A DNA stretch of 64,000 nucleotides. Source: Actinoplanes ianthinogenes. GTDB lineage: Bacteria > Actinomycetota > Actinomycetes > Mycobacteriales > Micromonosporaceae. Position numbers and translations under genes: made by a program. The notes beneath the pieces are model-generated. The model made no database searches, was not told where the DNA came from, and worked only from the letters and a program-made list of their open reading frames with translations. Positions 34,068 through 42,461 of this stretch are shown here, in pieces. Location: the NCBI RefSeq assembly GCF_018324205.1, contig NZ_AP023356.1, positions 5,810,001 to 5,874,000 on the forward strand, given 5' to 3'. Numbering within the stretch: the stretch's first letter is position 1; each line of letters opens with the position of its first letter.

Positions 34068-34814
34068 ATGCGACTAACCGTTCTCGGTTGTGCCGGCAGT
34101 TTCCCCGGCCCCGAGTCGGCTTGTTCGGCCTATCTCGTGGAAGCCGAGGGATTCCGGCTGCTGATCGACTTCGGATCGGGAGCGCTCTCCGCCCTGCAGC
34201 GGTACTCGGACATGCGGGCGATCGACGCCATCCTGCTCACCCATCTGCACTGTGACCACATGCTGGACGCGTGCACCTATGTCGTGGTCCGCCGCTACGA
34301 CCCGGCCGGCCCGCTGCCGGCCCTGCCGGTGTACGCGCCGCTGGGCGCCGCCGAGCGGATCGCCGCCGCCTACAGCGCCGAGGGCGAGCCGGTCGACGAC
34401 GTGTACACGTTCTACGGACTGCAACCGGGCACCTTCCCGATCGGGCCGCTCACCGTCACCGTCGACCGGGTCAACCACCCGGTGGAGACGTACGGCGTCC
34501 GGATCGAGCACAACGGCCGGGTGATCGCCTACTCCTCGGACACCGCACCCTGCGAGGCGCTGCTGCGCCTGGCGGCCGGCGCCGATCTGTTCCTCTGCGA
34601 GGCCAGCTACATGGACGGCGTGCCGAACCCGCCGGACCTGCACCTGACCGGCGGTGAGGCGGGGGAGGCGGCCACCAAGGCGGACGTGGCAAAGCTGCTC
34701 CTGACGCATCTCGTCCCGGCGTGGGCCAGCGAGGCCTCTATCGTGGAGGCGGCCGGAGCCGCGTACGCGGGACCGGTCGAAGTGGTCCGCCCGGGCGCCA
34801 GATACGATCTCTGA
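34068..34814 (+). CDS. Metallo-beta-lactamase-fold hydrolase, Rv1339 type (candidate cyclic-nucleotide phosphodiesterase)
   Basis: 248 residues. Metal ligands of the fold: THLHCDHMLD (HxHxDH), VNHPVETYGVRI, IAYSSDTAPC (Asp) and LLLTHLVPAW (His). M. tuberculosis Rv1339, in the same neighbourhood upstream of rph, has been reported as an atypical cAMP phosphodiesterase; RNase Z-like nuclease activity is the other common possibility in this fold. Cytosolic, no signal peptide. The position between cysM and rph supports orthology with Rv1339. Start ATG 34068 follows CAGAGGGACCCGC. Confidence 0.88.
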   Translation: MRLTVLGCAGSFPGPESACSAYLVEAEGFRLLIDFGSGALSALQRYSDMRAIDAILLTHLHCDHMLDACTYVVVRRYDPAGPLPALPVYAPLGAAERIAAAYSAEGEPVDDVYTFYGLQPGTFPIGPLTVTVDRVNHPVETYGVRIEHNGRVIAYSSDTAPCEALLRLAAGADLFLCEASYMDGVPNPPDLHLTGGEAGEAATKADVAKLLLTHLVPAWASEASIVEAAGAAYAGPVEVVRPGARYDL

Positions 34815-34877
34815 GCCGGTACGGGGTGGGATCGGCTTGCACCGGTGCGCCACGTGTCGTGATCTTGGAGTTGTTGC

Positions 34878-36086
34878 ATGCGCATAGTCCGCCTGGCCAA
34901 CTTCGTCACGGCTCATACCGGTGGCCTGCGCACCACTCTGCGTGAGCTCGGCAAGGGTTATCAGCGTGCCGGCCACGAGGCCGTCCTGATCGTTCCCGGG
35001 CGGCAGTTCAAGGACCGGCAGCTGCGCCAGGGACGGGTGATCACCCTGCCCAGCGCCCCCATCCCGCGGACCGGCGGCCAGCGTGTGCTGGCCGGGCGGC
35101 GCGAGCTGACCAAGCTGCTGGACAGCCTGAAACCCGACCGGATCGAGGTCTCCGACCGCACCACGCTGCGCTGGACCGGCACCTGGGCCCGGCAGCGCGG
35201 GGTCCGGTCGATGATGGTCTCGCACGAGAGCCTGGCCGGTCTGCTCGGTGTCTGGGGCATGCCCAAACGGGACGCCCTCGCCGACCGGCTGAACAGGCGT
35301 ACCGCCGAGGCGTTCGACACGATCGTCTGCACCACCGCGTTCGCCGCCGCCGAGTTCCGCCGCCTCGGCGTGCCGAACCTGGTGGAGGTGCCGCTCGGCG
35401 TCGACCTGGACGTGTTCCACCCGAGCCGGCTCGACATCGCCGTCCGGTCCCGCTACGCCCGGCCGGAGGAGCTGCTCATCGTCTACGCCAGCCGGCTCTC
35501 CGCCGCGAAACGGCCGGAGCTGGCCGTGGACACGGTGGCGGCGCTGCGCAACGGCAAGGTGCCGGCCGTGCTGGTGGTGGCCGGGGACGGCACCCGGCGG
35601 GCCGCGCTGGCGTACCGTGCGGCCCGGCTGCCGGTGCGCTTCGCCGGGCACATCGCCGACCGCAAGGCGGTCGCCGCGCTGCTCGCCTCGGCCGACGTCG
35701 TGGTCGCGCCCGGCCCGGTGGAGACCTTCGGGCTCGCCGCGCTGGAGGCGCTCGCCTGCGGCACCCCGGTGGTGGTCGACGAGCAGAGCGCGCTGCCCGA
35801 GGTGATCGGCGAGGCCGGTGTCGCGGTGCCGGGCACCCCGGACGCGTTCGCCGACGGGGTCTCCCAGCTGATGGCCCGGCCGCGTGACGAGCGCCGGGCG
35901 ACCGCCCGCGCCCGGGCCGAGCAGTTCGGCTGGGCCCGGTCGGTGGAGGGCTTCCTCCGGGCGCACGACGTGCAGCCGGCCGAGGTGCCGGTGCCGGCCC
36001 CCGCGCTGATCCGTCCGGCGGTCCCGCGGCCGCGTCTGGTGCGCGAGTCCGGGGCGGACGAAGCCGGCGCACCCCGCTACGCATAG
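34878..36086 (+). CDS. GT4-family (GT-B fold) glycosyltransferase
   Basis: 402 residues, resembling actinobacterial GT4 enzymes. N-terminal acceptor domain starts MRIVRLANFVTAHTGGLRTTLREL; the donor domain has VYASRLSAAKRPELAVD, VVAGDGT, and the EX7E motif ETFGLAALEALACGTPVVV that binds the nucleotide sugar. It lacks a signal peptide and transfers sugars from the cytosolic face. A C-terminal Pro/Arg-rich tail of about 45 residues is extra. It lies between the Rv1339-like gene and rph, where M. tuberculosis has no gene, so it is an insertion in an otherwise conserved block. Acceptor unknown. Confidence 0.88.
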   Translation: MRIVRLANFVTAHTGGLRTTLRELGKGYQRAGHEAVLIVPGRQFKDRQLRQGRVITLPSAPIPRTGGQRVLAGRRELTKLLDSLKPDRIEVSDRTTLRWTGTWARQRGVRSMMVSHESLAGLLGVWGMPKRDALADRLNRRTAEAFDTIVCTTAFAAAEFRRLGVPNLVEVPLGVDLDVFHPSRLDIAVRSRYARPEELLIVYASRLSAAKRPELAVDTVAALRNGKVPAVLVVAGDGTRRAALAYRAARLPVRFAGHIADRKAVAALLASADVVVAPGPVETFGLAALEALACGTPVVVDEQSALPEVIGEAGVAVPGTPDAFADGVSQLMARPRDERRATARARAEQFGWARSVEGFLRAHDVQPAEVPVPAPALIRPAVPRPRLVRESGADEAGAPRYA

Positions 36087-36096
36087 GGTTGTGGTC

Positions 36097-36825
36097 ATGG
36101 CGCGTCCCGACGGCCGTTCGGCCGACCAGTTGCGACCGGTGACCCTGACCCGGCATTGGAGCATCCACCCCGAAGGTTCGGTGCTGGTGGAGTTCGGCAA
36201 CACCCGAGTGCTCTGCACCGCCAGCGTCACCGAGGGGGTGCCCCGCTGGCGCAAAGGCTCCGGCCTGGGCTGGCTGACCGCGGAGTATGCGATGCTGCCG
36301 CGCGCCACCAACACCCGCGGCGACCGGGAGAGCGTGAAAGGCAAGGTCGGCGGGCGGACCCAGGAGATCTCCCGGCTGATCGGCCGCAGCCTGCGCGCCT
36401 GCATCGACCTCAAGGCGCTCGGGGAGAACTCGATCGTCCTGGACTGCGACGTGCTCCAGGCCGACGGCGGCACCCGGACCGCCGCGATCACCGGGGCCTA
36501 CGTGGCGCTGCACGACGCGGTCACCTGGCTGGCCGGCCGCAAGGCGCTGGCCGGCAAGGTGGAGAAGGTGCTGCACACCTCGATCCAGGCGGTCAGTGTC
36601 GGGATCATCGACGGCGAGGCACGGCTCGACCTTCCGTATGAGGAGGATGTGGCCGCCGAGGTCGACATGAACGTGGTCTGCACCGGCGCCGGCGACTTCG
36701 TCGAGGTGCAGGGCACCGGGGAGAACGGTGTGTTCAAGCGGTCCCAGCTGGACGCCATGCTCGACCTCGGCCTCCGCGGCTGCGCCGAGCTGGCCGTCGC
36801 GCAGCAGAAGGCCCTCGCCCAGTGA
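36097..36825 (+). CDS. rph: Ribonuclease PH
   Basis: Phosphorolytic 3'-5' exoribonuclease that trims tRNA 3' ends. 242 residues; RPDGRSADQLRPVTLTRHW, EGSVLVEFGNTRVLCTASVTEGVP, GWLTAEYAMLPRAT, the GGRTQEISRLIGRSLR motif, and DCDVLQADGGTRTAAITGAYVAL. ATG 36097 is chosen; an in-frame GTG 36091 would add two residues. Its TGA overlaps the rdgB GTG start (GTGA), so the pair is translationally coupled, as rph-rdgB are in many bacteria. Confidence 0.97.
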   Translation: MARPDGRSADQLRPVTLTRHWSIHPEGSVLVEFGNTRVLCTASVTEGVPRWRKGSGLGWLTAEYAMLPRATNTRGDRESVKGKVGGRTQEISRLIGRSLRACIDLKALGENSIVLDCDVLQADGGTRTAAITGAYVALHDAVTWLAGRKALAGKVEKVLHTSIQAVSVGIIDGEARLDLPYEEDVAAEVDMNVVCTGAGDFVEVQGTGENGVFKRSQLDAMLDLGLRGCAELAVAQQKALAQ

Positions 36826-37436
36826 GCGCCCGCCTTCTGCTGGCCACCGCGAACAAGAAGAAGCTCGTCGAGTTGCAGCGCATCCTGGACGCCGCGCTCG
36901 GCATGCACCAGATCGAGCTGGTCGGCCTCGCCGACTTCCCGGGTTACCCGGATGTCCCGGAGACCGGCCTCACCTTCGGTGAGAACGCGCTGATCAAGGC
37001 TCGGGAGGGCGCCAAGCGCACCGGCCTGCCGACCGTCGCCGACGACTCCGGCCTGGCGGTCACCGCGCTCAACGGCATGCCCGGCGTGTTCAGTGCCCGC
37101 TGGTCCGGGGCGCACGGCGACGACGCGGCCAACCTGGACCTGGTGCTCGCCCAGGTCAGCGACGTCGGGGACGAGCACCGCGGCGCCGCGTTCGTCTGCG
37201 CCGCCGCGCTGGTCCTGCCGAATGGGCGGGAGCACCTGGTCGAGGGCCGGCAGACCGGGCGGCTGCTGCGCGCACGGCGTGGCGAGGGTGGCTTCGGCTA
37301 CGACCCGATCTTCCTCGGCGACGGCCAGGAGCGGACCAACGCCGAGCTGAGCCCGGCGGAGAAGGACGCGATCAGCCACCGGGGCAAGGCGTTCCGCGAG
37401 CTGGCCAAGGTCGTGGCGAAGGAACTGCCCCGCTGA
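36822..37436 (+). CDS. rdgB: dITP/XTP pyrophosphatase (RdgB/HAM1)
   Basis: Cleaves non-canonical purine nucleoside triphosphates (ITP, dITP, XTP) to monophosphates, keeping deaminated bases out of nucleic acids. 204 residues; substrate-binding LLLATANKKKLVEL at the start, ENALIKAREGAKRTGLPTVADDSGLAV with the metal-binding DDSG, PGVFSARWSG, EGGFGYDPIF, and AEKDAISHRGKA. GTG start overlapping rph. Confidence 0.97.
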   Translation: MSARLLLATANKKKLVELQRILDAALGMHQIELVGLADFPGYPDVPETGLTFGENALIKAREGAKRTGLPTVADDSGLAVTALNGMPGVFSARWSGAHGDDAANLDLVLAQVSDVGDEHRGAAFVCAAALVLPNGREHLVEGRQTGRLLRARRGEGGFGYDPIFLGDGQERTNAELSPAEKDAISHRGKAFRELAKVVAKELPR

Positions 37437-37486
37437 GGCGGACGCTGACGGATCTGCGGCCGCTGGCCGTCCCGGCATACCGCCGG

Positions 37487-38671
37487 ATGTGGACCGCCTC
37501 GCTGGTGGCCGCGGTGGGCGGTTCGTTCGGCGTGGTCGCGGTCCCGGTGCAGCTCTACGCGACCACCGGGTCCTCGGCCGCGGTCGGCGCCGCCGCCGTG
37601 GTGTCCTTCCTGGGCCTGGCCGGCGCGGCGCTCGGCACCGGGGCGCTGGCCGACACCCGGGACCGCCGCCGGGTGCTGCTGGCCGCCCAGTCGGGTCTGG
37701 CCGTGGTCTACCTGGCGTTGTGGGCGCAGGCCGCACTCGGCGGCGCCCCGCTGTGGCTGCTCCTGCTGCTCGTCGGCGGGCAGGGGCTGAGCCTCGGCGC
37801 GATCAGCACGACGTCCGGCGCGGTGCTGCCCCGGCTCGTCCCCGGCGACCTGCTGCCCGCCGCGAACAGTCTGAGCTCGCTGGTCCGCTACACCGGCTCG
37901 ATCGTCGGCCCGGCCCTGGCCGGCCTGCTGATTCCGGTCATCGGCCTGGCCGGCCTCTACCTCTGCGACGCGGTGGCCCTGCTGGCCGTCCTGTACGCCG
38001 TGCACCGCCTCCCGGCCCTCCCGCCCACCGGCGCCCCGCCGCGCGGCTCGATCGGCCGGCAGGTGCTGGCCGGCTTCCGCTACCTGGCCGGCAGCCGGAT
38101 GCTGGTCGCGGTGCTGGCCGTCGACCTCGCCGCGATGGTGTTCGGGATGCCGTCGGCGCTCTACCCGGAGCTGGCCGCGCGGGTGTTCGGCCCGGCGTCG
38201 GCGGGTTTCCTGTACGCCGCGTACCCGGCCGGGGTGGTGCTGGCCGGGCTCGGCTCCGGCCTGTTCACCCGGGCCCGCCGGCACGGGCTGATGATGGCCG
38301 GCGCGGCCATCGCCTGGGGCGCGACGGTCGTCGTGTTCAGCCTCACCACCCGGCTGTGGACGGCGCTGGTGGTGCTGGCCGCCGGCGGCGCGGTCAACTT
38401 CGTGCTGAGCACGTTCCGCAACGCGATCTCACAGGCGTACACCGACGACGCGATGCGCGGGCGGATCCAGGGCGCCCTCACGGTCGTGCTGTTCGGCGGC
38501 CCGCAACTGGCGAACCTGCTGCACGGCTCGATCGGGGCGCTGGCCGGGCCGCGCCTCACCATCGGCGTCGGTGGCCTGCTCACCGTCGTCACGGTCGTCG
38601 CGGTGCTGCGCACGGTCCCGGAGCTGCGCCGTTACTCGGTCGCCTCAAGCCACGAAGAGCCCGCGACGTGA
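37487..38671 (+). CDS. MFS transporter
   Basis: 394 residues with 10-12 hydrophobic helices and the loop motif ALADTRDRRRVLLAAQ after helix 2, plus a cytosolic loop at about 180-200. Transport substrate unknown; it resembles the MFS_3/enterobactin-exporter-like group. The first ATG is 37487, but the frame upstream reads LTDLRPLAVPAYRR, which looks like the normal cytosolic N-terminus of this group. That would need a CTG start near 37445, since no ATG, GTG or TTG is in frame there. The 3' end overlaps the convergent regulator gene by 27 bases. Confidence 0.87.
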   Translation: MWTASLVAAVGGSFGVVAVPVQLYATTGSSAAVGAAAVVSFLGLAGAALGTGALADTRDRRRVLLAAQSGLAVVYLALWAQAALGGAPLWLLLLLVGGQGLSLGAISTTSGAVLPRLVPGDLLPAANSLSSLVRYTGSIVGPALAGLLIPVIGLAGLYLCDAVALLAVLYAVHRLPALPPTGAPPRGSIGRQVLAGFRYLAGSRMLVAVLAVDLAAMVFGMPSALYPELAARVFGPASAGFLYAAYPAGVVLAGLGSGLFTRARRHGLMMAGAAIAWGATVVVFSLTTRLWTALVVLAAGGAVNFVLSTFRNAISQAYTDDAMRGRIQGALTVVLFGGPQLANLLHGSIGALAGPRLTIGVGGLLTVVTVVAVLRTVPELRRYSVASSHEEPAT

Positions 38672-39478
38672 GGCGACCGCCTCGAATTCCTCCAGCCGCC
38701 GGTGCACCGGCTCCGGCGCGGTGTCGCACATCGCCTCCAGCAGCACCATGGCCATCGTCATCGGCCCGGTGTGCAGGTCGAACACCAGGCGCGTGCCGAC
38801 TGCGGCGGGCAGCACCACGTCGGCCAGCTCGGCGATCGGGCTCACCGGCGAGTCGGTGATCGCCACCACCGCGAACCCGGCCGCCCGGGCCTCCCGGATC
38901 GCCGCCACCGACTCCCGCGGATAGCGCGGCAGCACCATCGCCAGCAGCGCCGAGGCCCCCGCCGCCCGCACCTGGTCCAGCCGGTCCAGCAGCCCGGTCC
39001 CGCCGCAGTCGAGCAGCCGCACGTCCGGGAAGACCTTCGCCGCGAAGTAGCCGAAATACGCCGCGAGCGGCGCCGCCGCCCGCAGACCGAGGACCGGTAA
39101 CGGACGGCTTGCGGCCAGGATCTCCGCCCCTTTCCGTACGTCCTCCAGCCGCCCGAGATCGTCCGCGAGCTGTCGCAGGTGCTCGGCCTCGGCCAGCACC
39201 GCGCGTTGCATCCCGTTGCGCCCGGCCGGCTCGGCGGGCGCACCGGACGCCAGCGCCCGCAGCTCCCGCCGCAACGCCGGATATCCGGGGTAGCCGACCG
39301 CCATCGCGAACCGGGTCACCGACGGCTGGCTCACCCCGGCCAGTCCCGCGACCTCGGCCGCCGACAGGTAGGCCGCCTTACCCGAGTGCTCCACCAGAAT
39401 CTGCGCGATCCGCCGCTGCGTCGGCGTCAGGCGCGCCCCCTGAAACAGGTCGAGCACCCGCTCCCCAGTCACCGGCAC
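38645..39478 (-). CDS. RpiR/MurR-type transcriptional regulator (HTH plus SIS domain)
   Basis: 277 residues. N-terminal helix-turn-helix (LTPTQRRIAQILVEHSGKAAYLSAAEVAGLAGVSQPSVTRFAMAVGYPGYPALRREL, split over residues 16-70), then a SIS sugar-phosphate-binding domain (about 115-250) with VLGLRAAAPLAAYFGYFAAKV, ALLAMVLPRYPRESVAAI and AITDSPVSPIAELADVVL. Family members sense phosphosugars and control carbohydrate or amino-sugar genes. No sugar operon is adjacent; the convergent MFS gene is the only candidate target. Overlap of the two 3' ends by 27 bases is unusual and would create complementary mRNA tails. Confidence 0.9.
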   Translation of the reverse strand: MPVTGERVLDLFQGARLTPTQRRIAQILVEHSGKAAYLSAAEVAGLAGVSQPSVTRFAMAVGYPGYPALRRELRALASGAPAEPAGRNGMQRAVLAEAEHLRQLADDLGRLEDVRKGAEILAASRPLPVLGLRAAAPLAAYFGYFAAKVFPDVRLLDCGGTGLLDRLDQVRAAGASALLAMVLPRYPRESVAAIREARAAGFAVVAITDSPVSPIAELADVVLPAAVGTRLVFDLHTGPMTMAMVLLEAMCDTAPEPVHRRLEEFEAVASRRGLFVA

Positions 39479-39505
39479 AGCGTATGCATGACGAATTTCA
39501 CCGGG

Positions 39506-40168
39506 CTAGACGTGCGCATCGGTTCTACCGGAAAGAGCGCGCCGGATCCCGGTGGCCACCTCGGTCACGACGTGCGTCGGCCGGTACGCCGCCTCCGTCC
39601 ACTCCCGCCCCGCGGAGATCCACACGGTGGGCAGGCCGAGGGCGTGCGCGCCGCCGACGTCCGCGTGCGCCGAGTCCCCGATCATCCAGGCGGCCGAGAG
39701 CGGCACCCCGGCCGTCGCGGCGGCGGCGTGGAAGATCTCCGGGTCCGGCTTCTTGCACCCGACCCCCTCCGAGATCACCCATCCGTCGACGTGCCGGTCC
39801 AGGCCACAGGTGTGGATCTTCTTGGTCTGCTGGCCGACCCGCCCGTTCGTCACGATCACCCGGGTCCAGCCGGCCGCGGCGGCCTCGTCCAGGGCGAGCC
39901 GGGTGGTCTCCGCCAGCCGTACCCGGTCCGCCGCCCCGTTGTCCAGAAAGGACCGTACGGCCTCCTCCGGCACCGCGTCCGGATATCGCTCGGCCAGTGC
40001 GGCGGCCACCTCCGCCCGGGGCCGATAGCCGCTCGCGTCGGTGGTCAGCAGCCAGCCGAGGTCGGCGGCCGGCAGGCCGTGCCCGGCGAGAAAGGACTCG
40101 GCCGCCTCCCGGAACGCCCCGTCCCGGTCGATCAGTGTGTTGTCCAGATCCAGCAGAAGCAGCATGGC
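39506..40168 (-). CDS. HAD-superfamily hydrolase
   Basis: 220 residues. Motif I LLLLDLDNTLIDRD (nucleophile Asp), motif II VIVTNGRVG, motif III Lys in GCKKPDPEIF, motif IV MIGDSAHADVGGAHALG. C1 cap helices lie between motifs I and II. This is the phosphoglycolate-phosphatase/YjjG-like group acting on small phosphate esters or nucleotides. ATG 40168 puts motif I at the N-terminus; in-frame ATGs at 40180 and 40189 are alternatives and none has a good ribosome-binding site. Divergent from the MOSC gene with only 33 bases between starts. Confidence 0.88.
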   Translation of the reverse strand, partial: AMLLLLDLDNTLIDRDGAFREAAESFLAGHGLPAADLGWLLTTDASGYRPRAEVAAALAERYPDAVPEEAVRSFLDNGAADRVRLAETTRLALDEAAAAGWTRVIVTNGRVGQQTKKIHTCGLDRHVDGWVISEGVGCKKPDPEIFHAAAATAGVPLSAAWMIGDSAHADVGGAHALGLPTVWISAGREWTEAAYRPTHVVTEVATGIRRALSGRTDAHV

Positions 40169-40201
40169 GAAGATCATTTCAAGCATGGCATCGTGGGACG
40201 C

Positions 40202-41020
40202 ATGCGGATCGCTGAGCTGCACACCTACCCGGTCAAGGGCTGTCATCGCCTCGACCACGACACGGTCGTCGTCGAGCCCTGGGGCCTGACCGGCGACCGC
40301 CGCTGGATGATGATCGACCCGGACGGCGTCGGCATCACCCAGCGGGACACCGCCCGCCTCACCCAGCTCACCGTGCACCCGCGGCCCGGCGGCCTGCGCC
40401 TCACCGCTCCCGGCCTGCCCGGCCTCGACCTGGACGAGCCCGCCGACGGGCCGAAGGTCGGCGTGCGCGTGTTCCGCAACAAGCCCGAGGTCCCGGCCCG
40501 GCTCAGCGAGGCCGGCAGCGCGTGGTGCCGTGAGTTCCTCGGCCGGGACGCCCGGCTGGTCTGGCAGGCCGACCCGACCGGCCGGACCATCGAGGAGCTG
40601 GCGCTGCCCGACGACCGGGTCAGCCTGGCCGACGGCTACCCACTGCTGCTGGCCAACACCGCCTCGCTGGACGCGGTCAACGACTGGCTGGCGCAGAGCG
40701 GCGAGGACCCGGTCCCGATCCACCGGTTCCGGGCGAACCTGGTGGTCACCGGCGCGCCGGCCTGGGCCGAGGACGGCTGGCTGGGCGGCCGGTTGCGGAT
40801 CGGCGAGCTGACCTTCCGGGTGCCCAAGCACTGCGCCCGCTGCCGGGTCACCACCATCGACCAGGAGACCGGGGAGAGCGGCCGGCAGCCGCTGCACGTG
40901 CTGGGCAGGCACCGCCGGATCGGCGGCGGCCTGATGTTCGCGGTCAATCTGATCCCGGACCTCGCGGCCGGCGAAACCGGGGAGTTGCGGATCGGCGACG
41001 CGGTGATACCGGTGGAGTGA
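40202..41020 (+). CDS. MOSC domain protein (MOSC_N plus MOSC, mARC-like)
   Basis: 272 residues. The N-terminal beta-barrel domain begins MRIAELHTYPVKGCHRLDHD and includes WGLTGDRRWMMIDPDG; the MOSC domain has HRFRANLVVTGAPAWAED and PKHCARCRVTTIDQETGE, whose first Cys is the likely molybdenum ligand. Homologs reduce N-hydroxylated compounds (YcbX, mARC) using the sulfurated or Cys-bound molybdenum cofactor. No ferredoxin domain is fused, so an external electron donor is needed. Single gene, divergent from the HAD hydrolase. Confidence 0.9.
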   Translation: MRIAELHTYPVKGCHRLDHDTVVVEPWGLTGDRRWMMIDPDGVGITQRDTARLTQLTVHPRPGGLRLTAPGLPGLDLDEPADGPKVGVRVFRNKPEVPARLSEAGSAWCREFLGRDARLVWQADPTGRTIEELALPDDRVSLADGYPLLLANTASLDAVNDWLAQSGEDPVPIHRFRANLVVTGAPAWAEDGWLGGRLRIGELTFRVPKHCARCRVTTIDQETGESGRQPLHVLGRHRRIGGGLMFAVNLIPDLAAGETGELRIGDAVIPVE

Positions 41021-41043
41021 CGTGGCACTCATAAGCGGTACCT

Positions 41044-41063
41044 GTGTCTTAGGAGTGTCTTAG
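41044..41063. promoter_or_regulatory. Direct repeat GTGTCTTAG upstream of the expansin-like gene
   Basis: Two copies of GTGTCTTAG start at 41044 and 41055, 11 bases apart, about 45-60 bases before GTG 41106. One helical turn spacing suits a DNA-binding protein. No regulator is identified. Confidence 0.35.
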
Positions 41064-41105
41064 AAGATTTGCCCGCGGCGTCCGGCCGAAGCAGTATCGC
41101 TGAGC

Positions 41106-42038
41106 GTGAGTGCTCATCGACGCCCGTTCCCGACCCGATGGCTCGCCGCCGGCGGCGCCGCGGCCCTCGCCGGCATCATCGGCGTGGCGCTGCTGCTCCA
41201 GACCGGCGGATCGGCCTGTGCCGCGCCGCCGAGCACCAGCACCAAGACCGGCAAGGCCACCTTCTACGAGCTCGGTGGCACCACCGGAAACTGCTCGTTC
41301 GAGGTGCCCGCCGACGACCTGTACGTCGCGCTCGGCCCGGAGCAGTACGCCGAGGGCGCCTCCTGCGGCGCCTACCTCGACGTCACCGGTCCGAAGGGCA
41401 AGGTCCGGGTCAAGGTCTTCGACTCCTGCCCGGAGTGCCCGGCCGGGCACCTGGATCTGAGCCGCACCGCGTTCAAGAAGATCGGCGCCGAGGTCGACGG
41501 CATCATCCCGATCAAGTACAAGCTGGTCACCAACCCGGCGACGCCCGGACCGATCACCGTCCGGATCAAGGAAGGCGCCTCGCGGTACTGGTTCGCCGCC
41601 CGCATCGACAACCACGGGAACCTGCTGTCGTCGGTCCAGGTCGCCGCTCCGGGCGGCAGCTTCAAGTCGGCGCACCGCACCGACTACAACTATTGGCTGA
41701 TCGATGGCGGCGCCGGCTCCGGGCCCTACAAGATCAAGATCACTGACGTGTACGGCAACGCCACCACGGTCTCCGGCATCGACATGGATCCCGGCACGGT
41801 GCAGAAGACCTCGAAGGCCTTCACCGGCGGCTCCACCACGGTCGTCGAGAAGGCCACCACGACGTCGCCGTCCCCCACCCGTACGAAGAAGTCGTCGCCC
41901 GCCGCCACCAAGCCCGCGGCCGTTTCCCCGCCGGCGTCCTTGGTGGCCCCGCTGCCCGAGTCGGCCGCCGCGGCCGCCCCGAGCACCACCGAGGACGCCC
42001 TGGTCGCGCTCGCGGCCGGCGAGACCACCTGCGATTGA
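41106..42038 (+). CDS. Secreted expansin-like protein (DPBB plus CBM63-type domains)
   Basis: 310 residues. Signal peptide (RWLAAGGAAALAGIIGVALLL, cleavage near ACA-APPS). Domain 1 (about 45-140) is the double-psi beta-barrel with TGKATFYELGGTTGNCSF, SCGAYLDVTGPKGKV, FDSCPECPAGHLDLS; the Asp in HLDLS is the key residue of bacterial expansins. Domain 2 (about 145-235) has surface aromatics ASRYWFAAR and YNYWLIDGG that bind cellulose in BsEXLX1. The C-terminal 75 residues are a Thr/Ser/Pro/Ala tail with no anchor. Expansins loosen plant walls non-enzymatically and aid root colonisation, fitting a soil actinomycete. GTG start. Confidence 0.9.
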   Translation: MSAHRRPFPTRWLAAGGAAALAGIIGVALLLQTGGSACAAPPSTSTKTGKATFYELGGTTGNCSFEVPADDLYVALGPEQYAEGASCGAYLDVTGPKGKVRVKVFDSCPECPAGHLDLSRTAFKKIGAEVDGIIPIKYKLVTNPATPGPITVRIKEGASRYWFAARIDNHGNLLSSVQVAAPGGSFKSAHRTDYNYWLIDGGAGSGPYKIKITDVYGNATTVSGIDMDPGTVQKTSKAFTGGSTTVVEKATTTSPSPTRTKKSSPAATKPAAVSPPASLVAPLPESAAAAAPSTTEDALVALAAGETTCD

Positions 42039-42144
42039 CAGCTTTGCCCGGTCCCCCCAGTCGACAGCCCCGCCATCGCACCCCGGCGGGGCTGCCGACT
42101 GCGTTGTGCACAACCTGTGGATAACCGCCTCGGCGGAGAACTTG

Positions 42145-42228
42145 TGCGGGAGAAGGGACTCGAACCCTCACGCCCTCTCGGGCACGGGCACCTAAAACCC
42201 GCGCGGCTGCCAATTTCGCCACTCCCGC
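42145..42228 (-). tRNA. tRNA-Leu(UAG)
   Basis: 84 nt on the minus strand. Acceptor arms GCGGGAG and CTCCCGC, D-arm region GGCGAAATTGGCAGCC, anticodon stem CGGGT/GCCCG around loop TTTAGGT (anticodon TAG), a long variable arm GCCCGAGAGGGC, and T-arm GGGTTCGAGTCCC. CCA is not encoded. Confidence 0.95.
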
Positions 42229-42461
42229 CCGTTTTACCCATCACGAGCAAAGCGTTGGGTGGAGTCTAAACGGTCACTGCCGTTCGTGGCTCCTCGGTTC
42301 CACCCGGAACCGTGCACGGCGGCCGCCTTGCGGGTTGGTACCGCATGACGGCCGCCGTGAGTCCGGTCACCCGGCGCCGGGGTGGATTGCTCTCCTGATC
42401 GGCGCGGGTGGCCCGGACTTGCGGACTTTCCCGGATTTCGGACGGTGCCGGAAAGAAAAGA

